Positions 17,253 through 25,421 of a stretch of 64,000 nucleotides of DNA are shown one piece after another (within the stretch, counting starts at the first letter, position 1; each line of letters starts with the position of its first letter). This stretch comes from Dehalogenimonas lykanthroporepellens BL-DC-9 (GTDB taxonomy: Bacteria; Chloroflexota; Dehalococcoidia; Dehalococcoidales; Dehalococcoidaceae), in contig CP002084.1 of assembly GCA_000143165.1 (NCBI GenBank), forward strand, positions 744,001-808,000, read 5' to 3'. The translations under genes were made by a program, and so were the position numbers. A model generated the notes under the pieces. The model searched no databases, was not told the DNA's origin, and was given only the letters and a program-made list of their open reading frames with translations.

Positions 17253-17554
17253 GCATTTCACGTTCCTTCTGTCATTACCCTACCCCGTCATTGCGCGCGG
17301 CCTTTGGCCGCAAAGCAATCTCGGTTCCCCGAACTTCATAAACCCCTGCTTCTATCATTGCCCTTGGAAACGGGAAATTCACACCATCGCGTTCATAGTC
17401 AGCCAGTCGCAATATACCCGGAAATACATAAGACAACAAGGAAATTGAGACATCGGCCCCCGTTTGGGACATTTGTAAATTGGGGTTTTGATATTGTCTG
17501 TTATTTGTGATTTAGGCATTAGATATTTCCCGTTATCCGGGTGTACACTAACCC
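17253..17554. other. intergenic region with REP-like element
   Basis: This stretch has no convincing gene; a 65-codon antisense frame exists but shows no recognisable protein features. At about 17284-17325, GTCATTGCG is followed by a GCGGCC-TTT-GGCCGC hairpin (17297-17311) and AAGCAATCTCGG. This resembles the dispersed 'GTCATTGCGAG...GAAGCAATCTC' intergenic repeats of many bacterial genomes. Only one copy is in the window, so repetition cannot be shown here. Confidence 0.4.
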
Positions 17555-17995
17555 ATGATGAAGAAACGTCTCCTGATCATTTCACCACTGGCCACCCTGG
17601 TGATAATAACCGGCATCTTCATAGCCTCACGCCCGGCCGCCGTCATCAAGGTAACTCAATCGGATATGGAACAGGCGGCGGCCTCCAATGGCGGCTTGAT
17701 AATCCGGGATGTTACCCTCTCCAAAGGGGATACATTTACCGCAAAACTATACGCCGCCGGTCAGGCCGGTATGCGCTGGAGTGTCAGTTTCACTAATCCG
17801 GCTGTTGTCAGACAGGACGGCGCACGGAAGTTTACCGGGGAATTCTTCTTCGGCGGCCGGAGTGGTGAAGAATGGACATTTAAAGCGGTCGATGCCGGGA
17901 CGGCCGTTATCTCAATGTCATATGCCTCTGTTGGTATATTAGATACCCCACCGCCTGTTATCAACCAGTTAATAGTCAGCATCAACGTGGAATAA
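17555..17995 (+). CDS. secreted chagasin-like (I42-type) protein
   Basis: The 146-aa protein begins with a charged MMKKR and a hydrophobic stretch (about 6-25), giving a signal peptide or membrane anchor. The rest follows the chagasin/I42 immunoglobulin-like inhibitor pattern: KGDTFTAKLYAAGQAGMRWSVSF, EEWTFKAVDAGTAVISMSYA and a final VSINVE strand. Chagasins inhibit cysteine proteases. The canonical NPTTGY loop is replaced by AAGQAGM, so inhibitory activity is uncertain. It stands alone between a permease remnant and a broken, IS-invaded region. Confidence 0.5.
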   Translation: MMKKRLLIISPLATLVIITGIFIASRPAAVIKVTQSDMEQAAASNGGLIIRDVTLSKGDTFTAKLYAAGQAGMRWSVSFTNPAVVRQDGARKFTGEFFFGGRSGEEWTFKAVDAGTAVISMSYASVGILDTPPPVINQLIVSINVE

Positions 17996-18112
17996 CAGAG
18001 CATTAAATTAACAGAACTGGGACAGAAGCTAAATCCCTATATAGCCTGACAGACACTTTTCCATGACGCATCATCCCAATGAAGATTTCCGGTATTGAAC
18101 AAATAACCCTTA

Positions 18113-18364
18113 TCATGAGCAAAATTGCCTATTCCTTCGAACTCGCTGGGCTACCAGGTTTTCATCCTGTTGCTGTTTACGAGTATGCCCTTCGCTGAAG
18201 ATACTGGCGGCTTCATCCTGGAGAGCTTTCTTCCATTTGGATACCAGATTCGGATGTATCTGGTGACGGCCGGCGATTTCAGCGATGGTTTGCTCCCCTT
18301 TGAGCGCTTCCAGGGCTACTTTAGCCTTGAAGGCTGGACTGTGTTGTTTGCGGATTCCTTTCAT
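18113..18364 (-). pseudogene. truncated IS3-family OrfA (helix-turn-helix)
   Basis: The helix-turn-helix of an IS3-group OrfA is intact (SPAFKAKVALEALKGEQTIAEIAGRHQIHPNLVSKWKKAL). The frame leaves IS homology after QQQDENLVAQ and runs into host DNA to an accidental stop. It cannot make transposase without OrfB. It differs from the OrfA at 19540-19857, so the two came from different IS3 elements. Confidence 0.7.
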
Positions 18365-18441
18365 TCTCTGCTCCTTTTCTTCGCTTATTCTAAGAGCAGT
18401 TTTCCACCTTAACAACCTGTCCGAATTTTGGGGACCACCTA
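18146..18441 (-). mobile_element. IS3-family element remnant
   Basis: The remnant holds the 5' part of an IS3-type orfA (ATG 18364, MKGIRKQHSPAFKAKVALEAL through to about LVAQ), reading leftwards. One IS end is recognisable as CCGAATTTTGGGGACCACC near 18421-18439. The rest of orfA, all of orfB and the other end are gone. The left junction (18146-18150, CTGGG) fuses directly to the UPF0280 gene piece. Confidence 0.7.
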
Positions 18442-18682
18442 ATTCATAGGAAAAGACCTGTCTGCCTTGACCACAGATGTAATAATTGAAAATGGTGGGG
18501 ACATATTCCTTCGTAGCCTCAAAAAGTGCCGTATCGGCTTATTATCTGGAGATACTTCAGTTGATTCTCATCTGAGAATCGTTACTCCTGCTTGCCCTGA
18601 TGGTTATGGGGTCTGCATCTCATCCGGTACCATGGGCCATTCCCTATCTGAGGTCGGATGTCAAATTCGGACACCAAACCTT

Positions 18683-19543
18683 TCATGCCGCCACCAGTCC
18701 TGCGTAGAATTGTTGAGCATAAGCCGCCGGCGACAAGAATCCCAGCCTGGCTTGCCGGCGTTGCCGGTTGTAGAAGATTTCGATATACTCCGTGATCTCC
18801 CGGATGGCTTCTTGTCTGGTTCTATAGCGCCGATGATTCACCAGTTCCTGTTTTAGCGTTCCCCAGAAGCTCTCCATAGGTGCGTTGTCGTAGCAGTTCC
18901 CTTTCCGGCTCATGGAAGCTCTCAAGCCAAATCGTTCCAGTAGTCGCCGGTACTCAAGGGAGCAATACTGGCTACCCCGGTCAGAGTGGTGCAACAGCCC
19001 CTCGGCCGGATGTTTAGCGGCCACCGCCCGAAGCAAAGACTCATTGACCAGGTTTCTGGTCAAGCGCTTACCCATGGCATATCCGACAATTTCGCCATTC
19101 CACAGGTCCTTGTGGCCTGCCAGATACAGCCAACCTTCATCGGTGGAAATATAGGTGATATCGGTGAGCCATACATCATTCGGCCTGGAGGCCACAAACT
19201 TCTGCGCCAACAGGTTTCCGGCTACCGGCAACCTGTGCCTGGAATCCGTGGTAACCTTGAACTTACTCTTCTGTTTGCAACGTATCCCCAGCTTTTTCCG
19301 GATACGCTTGATACGGCAAATACCCACCTTCACGCCGTGCGCTGCCAAATCCCGCTGTAGTCGCTCCGGCCCATAGGTCTGGCGCGTCCGCTTATCCGCT
19401 GCCTTGATCTCCAACTCAAGCCGCGCTTCCTCCTGACCCCGCTTCGATAAAGGCCTATCCATCCAGGCATAAAAGCCGCTACCGGAGACACCAAGCATTC
19501 GCCGGAGAATAGGGACTGGATATTTGAGCCGCAGTTCTTTCAT
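18683..19543 (-). CDS. IS3-family transposase OrfB (DDE catalytic part)
   Basis: This 286-aa integrase-core protein shows the DDE catalytic triad: LTDITYI (first Asp), HHSDRGSQY (second Asp) and NAPMESFWGTLK (Glu). The HTH_21-like segment (TYGPERLQRDLAAHGVKVGICRIKRI) precedes it. Its ATG overlaps the orfA stop (ATGA). Upstream, the frame stays open into the orfA A7 slippery run, so an OrfAB fusion by -1 frameshifting is likely the active transposase. No inactivating mutation is seen. Confidence 0.93.
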   Translation of the reverse strand: MKELRLKYPVPILRRMLGVSGSGFYAWMDRPLSKRGQEEARLELEIKAADKRTRQTYGPERLQRDLAAHGVKVGICRIKRIRKKLGIRCKQKSKFKVTTDSRHRLPVAGNLLAQKFVASRPNDVWLTDITYISTDEGWLYLAGHKDLWNGEIVGYAMGKRLTRNLVNESLLRAVAAKHPAEGLLHHSDRGSQYCSLEYRRLLERFGLRASMSRKGNCYDNAPMESFWGTLKQELVNHRRYRTRQEAIREITEYIEIFYNRQRRQARLGFLSPAAYAQQFYAGLVAA

Positions 19544-19857
19544 CGCCGCGTACCGGGCAGCGACTCCCTGGCAAAGTACGCGGCTGCTTTTTTTAATATT
19601 TCCCGCTCCATTTTGAGTTCGGCATTTTCCTTCTTTACCCGGGCCAGCTCCATCTCTACTTCTGTCAGCGGCCGGTATGACTTGCCCACTTCTTCAAGCT
19701 TGCCGGCTCTGTGTTTCCTGAGCCAGTTGTCCAAGGTGTTTGACGGCAGTGCCAGCCGCCTGGCAGCTTCCGCCACAGACAATTTATCCTCTGTCACCAG
19801 CTTCACCGCTTCCAGCCTGAACTCCCTCGTATACTTCCCGTGTGGAATCCTTTCCAT
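19540..19857 (-). CDS. IS3-family transposase OrfA
   Basis: This 105-aa protein has a helix-turn-helix (YTREFRLEAVKLVTEDKLSVAEAARRLALPSNTLDNWLRKH) followed by a leucine-zipper-like coiled coil (LARVKKENAELKMEREILKKA). The ATG has GGAGG 7 nt upstream. At the coiled-coil end, codons TTA AAA AAA GCA form an A7 slippery site. A -1 slip there leads into the orfB frame without a stop, as in other IS3 elements. Confidence 0.93.
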   Translation of the reverse strand: MERIPHGKYTREFRLEAVKLVTEDKLSVAEAARRLALPSNTLDNWLRKHRAGKLEEVGKSYRPLTEVEMELARVKKENAELKMEREILKKAAAYFARESLPGTRR

Positions 19858-20287
19858 CCTGACACCTCCGTCTCTCTATTTTACCTGACTTTGGTGTCCG
19901 TTTTATCCATCCTATCTCAATCTTTTGGTAAGGCTGATACTGTTCCGATCACCTCTCTGTTTGCTATTTTGGCTGATGCTGTCGCCACAGCATGTTGTAA
20001 TCGAGTGTATTCCGAATTGGACATCCCGACTGCATTGGAATTCGCCGGTTCCTGTTCCGGTGTTGACGGGGCTTTGATTGTTATCGGTGAGAAAATCGGT
20101 GTCTGGGGTAAAATTGAATTGGAACGCGTTTAGAGAAACTATCGTACTATGCTTCCACTATCCCGTATGTACAAGATTCTTAAGAATCGGTACTATTGTT
20201 CAATCATCACCATTACTTTCTTCCCATTTACCAATGGCGTTAAATGGTATAAAGTATATCCGAATATAGCCAGATAAGAGCCGTAAA

Positions 20288-20500
20288 ATGACAAAAACTG
20301 TAAAGGGAACCAAATATTATCGAACCGCTGAAGTCTGTCAACTCGCCGGAATAAGCCGGACTACTTTATTTCGGTGGTTGAAAAATGATTTTCTCGGCGA
20401 GACGGTTGCAAGGGATAGGCGGGGCTGGAGGCTTTTTACAGAGGAAGACGTCGACAAGCTTAAGGCTGAAGCCAATCGTATCGACCAACCCGGCATGTAA
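20288..20500 (+). CDS. small MerR-type helix-turn-helix protein
   Basis: The 70-aa protein is essentially one winged helix-turn-helix: YYRTAEVCQLAGISRTTLFRWLKNDFLGETVARDRRGWRLFTEEDVDKLK, the DNA-binding half of MerR-like regulators and excisionases. No effector domain is present. It precedes pilT by 20 nt and is probably co-transcribed with it, so a regulatory role for pilT is possible. An excisionase relic of a lost mobile element is the alternative. Confidence 0.7.
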   Translation: MTKTVKGTKYYRTAEVCQLAGISRTTLFRWLKNDFLGETVARDRRGWRLFTEEDVDKLKAEANRIDQPGM

Positions 20501-20520
20501 CCCTCAAATACGGAGTAACT

Positions 20521-21603
20521 ATGTCGCAAATTGATGAATGGTTAGGATTGCTGGTGGAGCAAGGTGGATCGGATCTTCACCTGCGGGTACCCAGCCCCCC
20601 AGTCATACGTGTTGACGGAGAATTAGTCATACTGGAGCAGTACCCGAATTTAAAAACCGGGGATTTGGAACTTATTCTGGATGAAATCGCCAAACCTGAA
20701 CAAAAAGAGACTTTTTTAAGGGAGAAAGAACTTGATTTCGCTTATGGGGTGGCCGGTCTGGCGCGATTCCGAGTCAGTGTGATGAGGCAGAGGGGCTCCT
20801 TGTCAATGGCCTTCCGGCAGGTGCCTTTCCAGATTCTGTCAATGGAGAGACTCGGTGTGCCACTAATCTGCAAAGATCTAATAATGAAGCCACGAGGTAT
20901 GATCCTGGTGTGTGGCCCCACCGGTTCCGGTAAATCTACCACCATGGCGGCGATGGTCGATTATTTGAATCAAAGCGCATCAAAAAATGTAATTACTATC
21001 GAAGACCCCATAGAATATCTTCATTCAAACAAAAAATGCCTGATTGCTCAGCGTGATCTTGGCGATGACACCAAATCTTTTGCTGTAGCCCTCAAGCATG
21101 CCTTACGACACGATCCCGATGTAATCGTTGTTGGTGAAATGAGAGACTTGGAAACCATATCGACCGCGATATCAGCGGCGGAAACCGGCCACCTGGTGGT
21201 AGGTACGCTTCACACTACCGATGCGGCCCAGACAGTTGATCGTATTATTGATATTTTCCCTTCTTCCCAGCAACAGCAGGTAAGACTGCAATTCAGTCAG
21301 GTACTGGAAGCTGTCTTGGTGCAGACGCTGGTTCCTAAAACAAACTTGAAGGGACGAGTTCCGGCCTTCGAGATCATGACCGCAACTCCTGCCGTCAGGA
21401 ACCTCATACGTGAACAGAAAACCCATGAACTAACCAATGTTATCCAACTGTCCGGGAAAGATGGGATGATGACATTGGATCAATCATTAGCCGAATTGCT
21501 GCGCAAAAACTTGGTTTCAAAGGAAGAAGCCTTGTTGAAAAGCAGTCATCCGGAAAAACTTCAGAAGCTTTTACAATACCAGGCCACAGCAGGCATGCAT
21601 TGA
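20521..21603 (+). CDS. pilT: PilT-type retraction ATPase
   Basis: This 360-aa secretion ATPase has the PilT order of motifs: an N-terminal PAS-like domain (GGSDLHLRVPSPPVIRVDGE), Walker A GPTGSGKST at 132-140, an Asp box, a Walker B region (HDPDVIVVGEMRDLETI), a His box (GHLVVGTLHTTDAAQTVDRI) and the PilT-specific AVRNLIRE (normally AIRNLIRE). It would retract type IV pili in the cytoplasm beneath the membrane. No other pil genes lie nearby. GGAG precedes the ATG. Confidence 0.9.
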   Translation: MSQIDEWLGLLVEQGGSDLHLRVPSPPVIRVDGELVILEQYPNLKTGDLELILDEIAKPEQKETFLREKELDFAYGVAGLARFRVSVMRQRGSLSMAFRQVPFQILSMERLGVPLICKDLIMKPRGMILVCGPTGSGKSTTMAAMVDYLNQSASKNVITIEDPIEYLHSNKKCLIAQRDLGDDTKSFAVALKHALRHDPDVIVVGEMRDLETISTAISAAETGHLVVGTLHTTDAAQTVDRIIDIFPSSQQQQVRLQFSQVLEAVLVQTLVPKTNLKGRVPAFEIMTATPAVRNLIREQKTHELTNVIQLSGKDGMMTLDQSLAELLRKNLVSKEEALLKSSHPEKLQKLLQYQATAGMH

Positions 21604-21811
21604 ACTTGATGCTCCTGGGATACCTGACACTGGCGGAAGTGTATGCTGATGCTATGGAGAATCCTTGTAACGACGTGGTAAAATCATCGGTAACTAAACC
21701 CGCAGGGATGGCAGAACTCTCGCTTAATAAGGTCACTATTCTGTCCTACTGATGGGGTCCACCTCAAGCAGGGTTTCACGAATCGGAGATGTTTGATGTA
21801 AAATCTGTTTC

Positions 21812-21900
21812 GGAGAGGTGTCCGAGTGGCTTATGGTGTCGCTCTCGAAAAGCGATCTCCGGTTTACGGAGCGTGGGTTCGAATCCCACCCTCTCCGCCA
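21812..21900 (+). tRNA. tRNA-Ser (CGA)
   Basis: The acceptor stem GGAGAGG pairs with CCTCTCC, and the anticodon stem TCGCT/AGCGA encloses loop CTCGAAA, giving anticodon CGA. A long variable arm (ATCTCCGGTTTACGGAG) marks a class II tRNA. The T-arm is GTGGGTTCGAATCCCAC, and the CCA end is encoded. Confidence 0.93.
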
Positions 21901-21964
21901 TATGCATCGTTGTTTGACTAACCCAAGCTGTTTCTATATGATTTACTCTCGTTCGTCTGCGTGC

Positions 21965-22054
<90 letters not shown>

Positions 22055-22062
22055 AAAAGAAT

Positions 22063-22092
22063 AAAAGCACGGGTTGGTTCCCCGTGCTTTTG
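22063..22092. terminator. bidirectional rho-independent terminator
   Basis: AAAAGCACGGG pairs with CCCGTGCTTTT around a short loop. A-rich and T-rich flanks on the two sides allow it to stop the tRNA-Ser transcript on the plus strand and the converging nuclease-family gene on the minus strand. Confidence 0.85.
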
Positions 22093-22111
22093 CCAATCGC
22101 CTTGTTTCAGT

Positions 22112-22675
22112 TCAGGATTTCCTCTTGTCGAAATCTTCCAAATCCAGATTATCTATGAAATCCCTGAACGCGCTCATTTTATTGATTTCATCTTCGCTGG
22201 CCTTCTTCCGCCGTTCAGTGACATCGGTATTATGGTCAATGTTTTCAAGAGATTCCGAGGCATCACTTTCTCTGTCAAGCACAATTCCGGCTTTGTCCAA
22301 CACCGATTCATCGGCATATATAGGGACATCAACGCGTACAGCTAAAGCCAAGGCATCGGAAGGACGGGAGTCAATTTCAACTTGGTTCCCACCTACGTTC
22401 ATGAGAATCTTGGCGAAAAACGTATCATTTTTCAGATCGTTAACAATAACATACTCTACAGAAGCCCCAAGGACTTCTATAGTAGTCTGTAACAAGTCAT
22501 GAGTCATTGGACGCTGTACCTGGATCCCTTCCTGAAGACGTATAGCAATGGCCTGGGCTTCGGCCGAGCCTATCCAGATTGGCAGATACCTGAGGGTATT
22601 TTTTTCCTTCAACATGACCACGCGCTGGTAGTTCACAAGGCTTACACGAATGCTTTCAATGGTCATTTCTATCAT
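22112..22675 (-). CDS. bifunctional nuclease family protein (DUF151)
   Basis: This 187-aa protein starts MIEMTIESIRVSLVNYQRVVMLKE and carries the DUF151 core YLPIWIGSAEAQAIAIRLQ and IDSRPSDALALAVRVDVPIYADESVL. Family members act on nucleic acids or bind regulators; the natural role is unclear. An acidic C-terminal tail follows the domain. ATG 22675 was preferred to an upstream in-frame start because the GGGGAGG site lies about 12 nt ahead of it. Confidence 0.85.
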   Translation of the reverse strand: MIEMTIESIRVSLVNYQRVVMLKEKNTLRYLPIWIGSAEAQAIAIRLQEGIQVQRPMTHDLLQTTIEVLGASVEYVIVNDLKNDTFFAKILMNVGGNQVEIDSRPSDALALAVRVDVPIYADESVLDKAGIVLDRESDASESLENIDHNTDVTERRKKASEDEINKMSAFRDFIDNLDLEDFDKRKS

Positions 22676-23020
22676 GATTAACAGGAGCCTCCCCAAGATG
22701 GTCTACAACGTACCTAACAATTCAATTCTACATTTATGGGTTTAGGGTGTCAATGAACTGTAAGGGCCCAATACATATTGGGCCCCTGAGCAAATAATAT
22801 TGTTAGTGCGAACCGTGACAGATTAAACTAAGACATTGCGTCTTCTCTGGCTATTCTAGTATTATTGTTTGTATTCCCTATTTTACCAGAAGGGACTTTA
22901 ACTACCGGGTGTTTTATAGTAGAATGTTTAACCTTTGTGAGGTAACGTTGTTGTCCATAATCCAGCGTACCTCTGCACTCAGAACAATCCAGATTCTATA
23001 TTTCGGGAAGGAGAATAGGG
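22676..23020. other. intergenic region between DUF151 gene and ppsA
   Basis: No gene is seen. A perfect 9-bp palindromic hairpin, GGGCCCAAT-ACAT-ATTGGGCCC (22764-22785), lies in the middle, with no T-tract on either side, so it is not a classical terminator. A TAGAAT box at 22920-22925 may be the ppsA -10. The rest is AT-rich and without recognisable signal. Confidence 0.5.
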
Positions 23021-25303
23021 ATGCAGAAAACCCCTGAGGCAATAGTATGGTTCAGCCAGGTAAATAAAGAAGACATACCAGTTGTCGGCGGTAAAGGGGC
23101 GAATCTTGGTGAGATGACTGCCGCCAACATTCCAGTTCCTCCCGGATTCATTGTGACAGCGCATGCTTATTATGAATTCATCCAGTCATCAGGTATTCAA
23201 AACAAAATAAAATCCCTGCTTGAGAACCTGGATGTAGAAGACTCCAAAGCGTTATCCAATGCAGCCTCTGAAGTAAAGAAATTAATCATGGGTACTCCTA
23301 TCCCTGAGACTCTGGCGATAAAAATCAAAGAAGCCTATCAAAAACTTGGTGAAGGACTGGTTGCTGTACGGTCCTCGGCTACCGCTGAAGACTTACCCGA
23401 AGCCTCCTTCGCCGGCCAACAAAGCACTTATCTCAATATCGAAGGTTCTGACTCCGTGGTTAACGCGGTTCAAAAATGCTGGGCTTCGCTTTTTGAATCC
23501 CGGGCAATTTATTATCGAGCCGACCAGGGTTTCGATCATTTTCAAGTTGGCATAGCCGTTCCAGTTCAGAGAATGGTTCAATCGGTTACCTCCGGCGTGA
23601 TCTTCACCATTGAACCGATTACCAGTGACCCAACCAAAGTTGTCATCGAGGCTATTTACGGACTGGGTGAAGGTCTGGTTTCCGGTGAAATTACACCTGA
23701 CCTGTTCATTATCGACAAAAGCGGGCCGTCGATCTTATCCAGAAGAATAAGCCGACAGACTCGGCGATTGGTGCGTAACACAGGCAACAGAGTAAATGAT
23801 AATAATCAAGAGACCAATTATTGGCAGGCCGTACCAACCGCTAAACAGGAAATTCAAAAATTAACCGATGAAGATATCCTCAAACTCGCCGAATTAGCCA
23901 TTCATATCGAAAAGCATTACGGTTCGCCGCAGGATATCGAGTGGGCCAAAGAAAATGGGGATATATTCGTAGTCCAGTCCAGACCGGTAACCGCTTTGAA
24001 GGAAAGTACCGAGATGGAGCCGGAAATCAAACAACCTATCATACTCGCCGGCGCCGCGGCCTCACCTGGTCTGGCCTCCGGTGGCGTTAAAATTGTCCTG
24101 GATCCCAACGAAATAGACCGTGTTATCAGCGGGGATATCCTGGTCGCTGAAATGACCACTCCTGATTTTGTACCGGCGATGAAAAGAGCCGCCGCGATTG
24201 TCACCAACCGAGGCGGCAGAACGTCACATGCCGCCATCGTCAGTCGCGAATTGGGCATTCCTTGTGTTGTCGGTACAGGCGAAGCCACAACCCTTTTGAA
24301 AGAAGGGCAGGTTATAACTGTCGACGGAGCCCATGGCAAGGTTTATAACGGCAAAGTCACCCGTCGAGTTCAAACCTCTTCCGTGGTCAGTCTGATGCGT
24401 GACTCGATTCTCACCAAGACCAAAGTGTATGTCAACTTGGCACAACCTGAACTGGCAGAAATCGTTGCCGCCCGCAACGTTGATGGCGTAGGTCTGCTCC
24501 GGGCAGAATTCATCATCAGCGCTATCGGCAAGCATCCCAACTATATGGTCGAACAAGGCCGACAAGAAGAATTTATTCAAAAGCTGTATGAAGGAATTCT
24601 GCCTTTCGCCAAAGCTTTCAGTCCCCGCCCTGTTGTATATCGCACCACCGACTTTAAAACCAACGAATATCGAGAACTGGAAGGCGGCGATATCTACGAA
24701 CAGCCCGAAGAAAACCCCATGCTTGGCTACCGGGGCGCTTCCAGATACATTAGAGACATCGATAGTTTCAAGCTGGAAATCGAAGCTATCAAAAGAGTGC
24801 GACAGGATTATCCTAATCTCTGGGTGATGATTCCCTTTGTGCGCACCGTTGATGAATTGAAACGCACTATCGATTTACTGGCGGCTGAAGGTCTGAAACG
24901 AGGGCCTGACTTCAAGGTATGGATGATGACCGAAATACCTGCCAATATCTTTTTAATAGATAAGTTCATTGACGCGGGTATCGACGGTATTTCGATCGGT
25001 TCCAATGATCTTACACAGTTGGTACTGGGTATCGACCGAGATTCCGAGAAACTGCAAGATACCTTCGACGAACGTAACGAAGCTGTAATGGCGGCATTGG
25101 AGATTGCGGTAACTACCGCCAGGAGAAGAGGTATTACCGCTTCAATATGTGGACAGGCCCCATCAGTATATCCGGAACTGACCGAGAAACTGGTATCCTG
25201 GGGTATAACGTCGGTTTCAGTATCGCCGGACATGATAGGTACGACAAGAGAAATAATTGCAAAAGCTGAAGCCAAACAAGGCAAACAGTTGCCTGGAATG
25301 TAG
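23021..25303 (+). CDS. ppsA: phosphoenolpyruvate synthase (pyruvate, water dikinase)
   Basis: This 760-aa enzyme converts pyruvate and ATP to PEP, AMP and phosphate, the first step of gluconeogenesis from acetyl-CoA-derived pyruvate. The N-terminal ATP-grasp domain has GGKGANLGEM and VAVRSSATAEDLPEASFAGQ. The swivel domain has the phosphorylated His in GGRTSHAAIVSRELGIPCVVG. The C-terminal PEP-binding domain has GVGLLRAEF, ENPMLGYRGASRY, SIGSNDLTQL and SICGQAPS. Length is normal. AAGGAG precedes the ATG. Confidence 0.95.
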   Translation: MQKTPEAIVWFSQVNKEDIPVVGGKGANLGEMTAANIPVPPGFIVTAHAYYEFIQSSGIQNKIKSLLENLDVEDSKALSNAASEVKKLIMGTPIPETLAIKIKEAYQKLGEGLVAVRSSATAEDLPEASFAGQQSTYLNIEGSDSVVNAVQKCWASLFESRAIYYRADQGFDHFQVGIAVPVQRMVQSVTSGVIFTIEPITSDPTKVVIEAIYGLGEGLVSGEITPDLFIIDKSGPSILSRRISRQTRRLVRNTGNRVNDNNQETNYWQAVPTAKQEIQKLTDEDILKLAELAIHIEKHYGSPQDIEWAKENGDIFVVQSRPVTALKESTEMEPEIKQPIILAGAAASPGLASGGVKIVLDPNEIDRVISGDILVAEMTTPDFVPAMKRAAAIVTNRGGRTSHAAIVSRELGIPCVVGTGEATTLLKEGQVITVDGAHGKVYNGKVTRRVQTSSVVSLMRDSILTKTKVYVNLAQPELAEIVAARNVDGVGLLRAEFIISAIGKHPNYMVEQGRQEEFIQKLYEGILPFAKAFSPRPVVYRTTDFKTNEYRELEGGDIYEQPEENPMLGYRGASRYIRDIDSFKLEIEAIKRVRQDYPNLWVMIPFVRTVDELKRTIDLLAAEGLKRGPDFKVWMMTEIPANIFLIDKFIDAGIDGISIGSNDLTQLVLGIDRDSEKLQDTFDERNEAVMAALEIAVTTARRRGITASICGQAPSVYPELTEKLVSWGITSVSVSPDMIGTTREIIAKAEAKQGKQLPGM

Positions 25304-25421
25304 CCGGTATCTCTAAGATTCATACAGTTCTTGAACTGCGGGGATTGGCGATAACTGCGCGCCCCGTGTTTTCGATATTCGGCGAAGCGAGTTAATCTAT
25401 GTCCGGCAATTGCGAAATGGT

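Larger units (their letters stand above)
18649..19919 (-). mobile_element. intact IS3-family insertion sequence, 1271 bp
   Basis: The ends are 30-bp imperfect inverted repeats, with 23 of 30 positions matching by eye; both begin TGAG and share CGGACACCAAA. They are flanked by a 3-bp direct repeat ATC (18646-18648 and 19920-19922), the duplication size expected for IS3. The element carries orfA and orfB on the minus strand. Excising it with one ATC copy restores the reading frame of a UPF0280 gene, which proves the boundaries independently. Confidence 0.92.
18079..20133 (+). pseudogene. UPF0280 (ApbE-like) gene broken by two IS3-family insertions
   Basis: Three pieces rebuild one UPF0280-type protein. 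Piece 1 (18079-18150) reads PMKISGIEQITLIMSKIAYSFELAG. Piece 2 (18443-18648) reads FIGKDLSALTTDVIIENGGDIFL and on to CISSGTMGHSLS. Piece 3 (19923-20133) reads FGKADTVPITSLFAILADA to the stop. Removing the intact IS and one ATC target copy joins pieces 2 and 3 in frame, giving the family signature SSGTMGHSLSFGKAD. Pieces 1 and 2 are separated by an IS remnant that replaced the conserved GPMAAVAGAIA core. Upstream of piece 1 the frame is interrupted by a stop at 18064, so the gene is dead. Confidence 0.78.

Noticed and set aside
17275-17472. 65-codon minus-strand ORF
   Set aside because: It covers the REP-like element, whose translation gives the typical chance peptide. No start signal or domain.
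21609-21752. 47-codon ORF just after pilT (MLLGYLTLAEVYADAM...)
   Set aside because: There is no Shine-Dalgarno and no recognisable similarity; it overlaps the promoter region of the tRNA-Ser genes. Possible but not supported.
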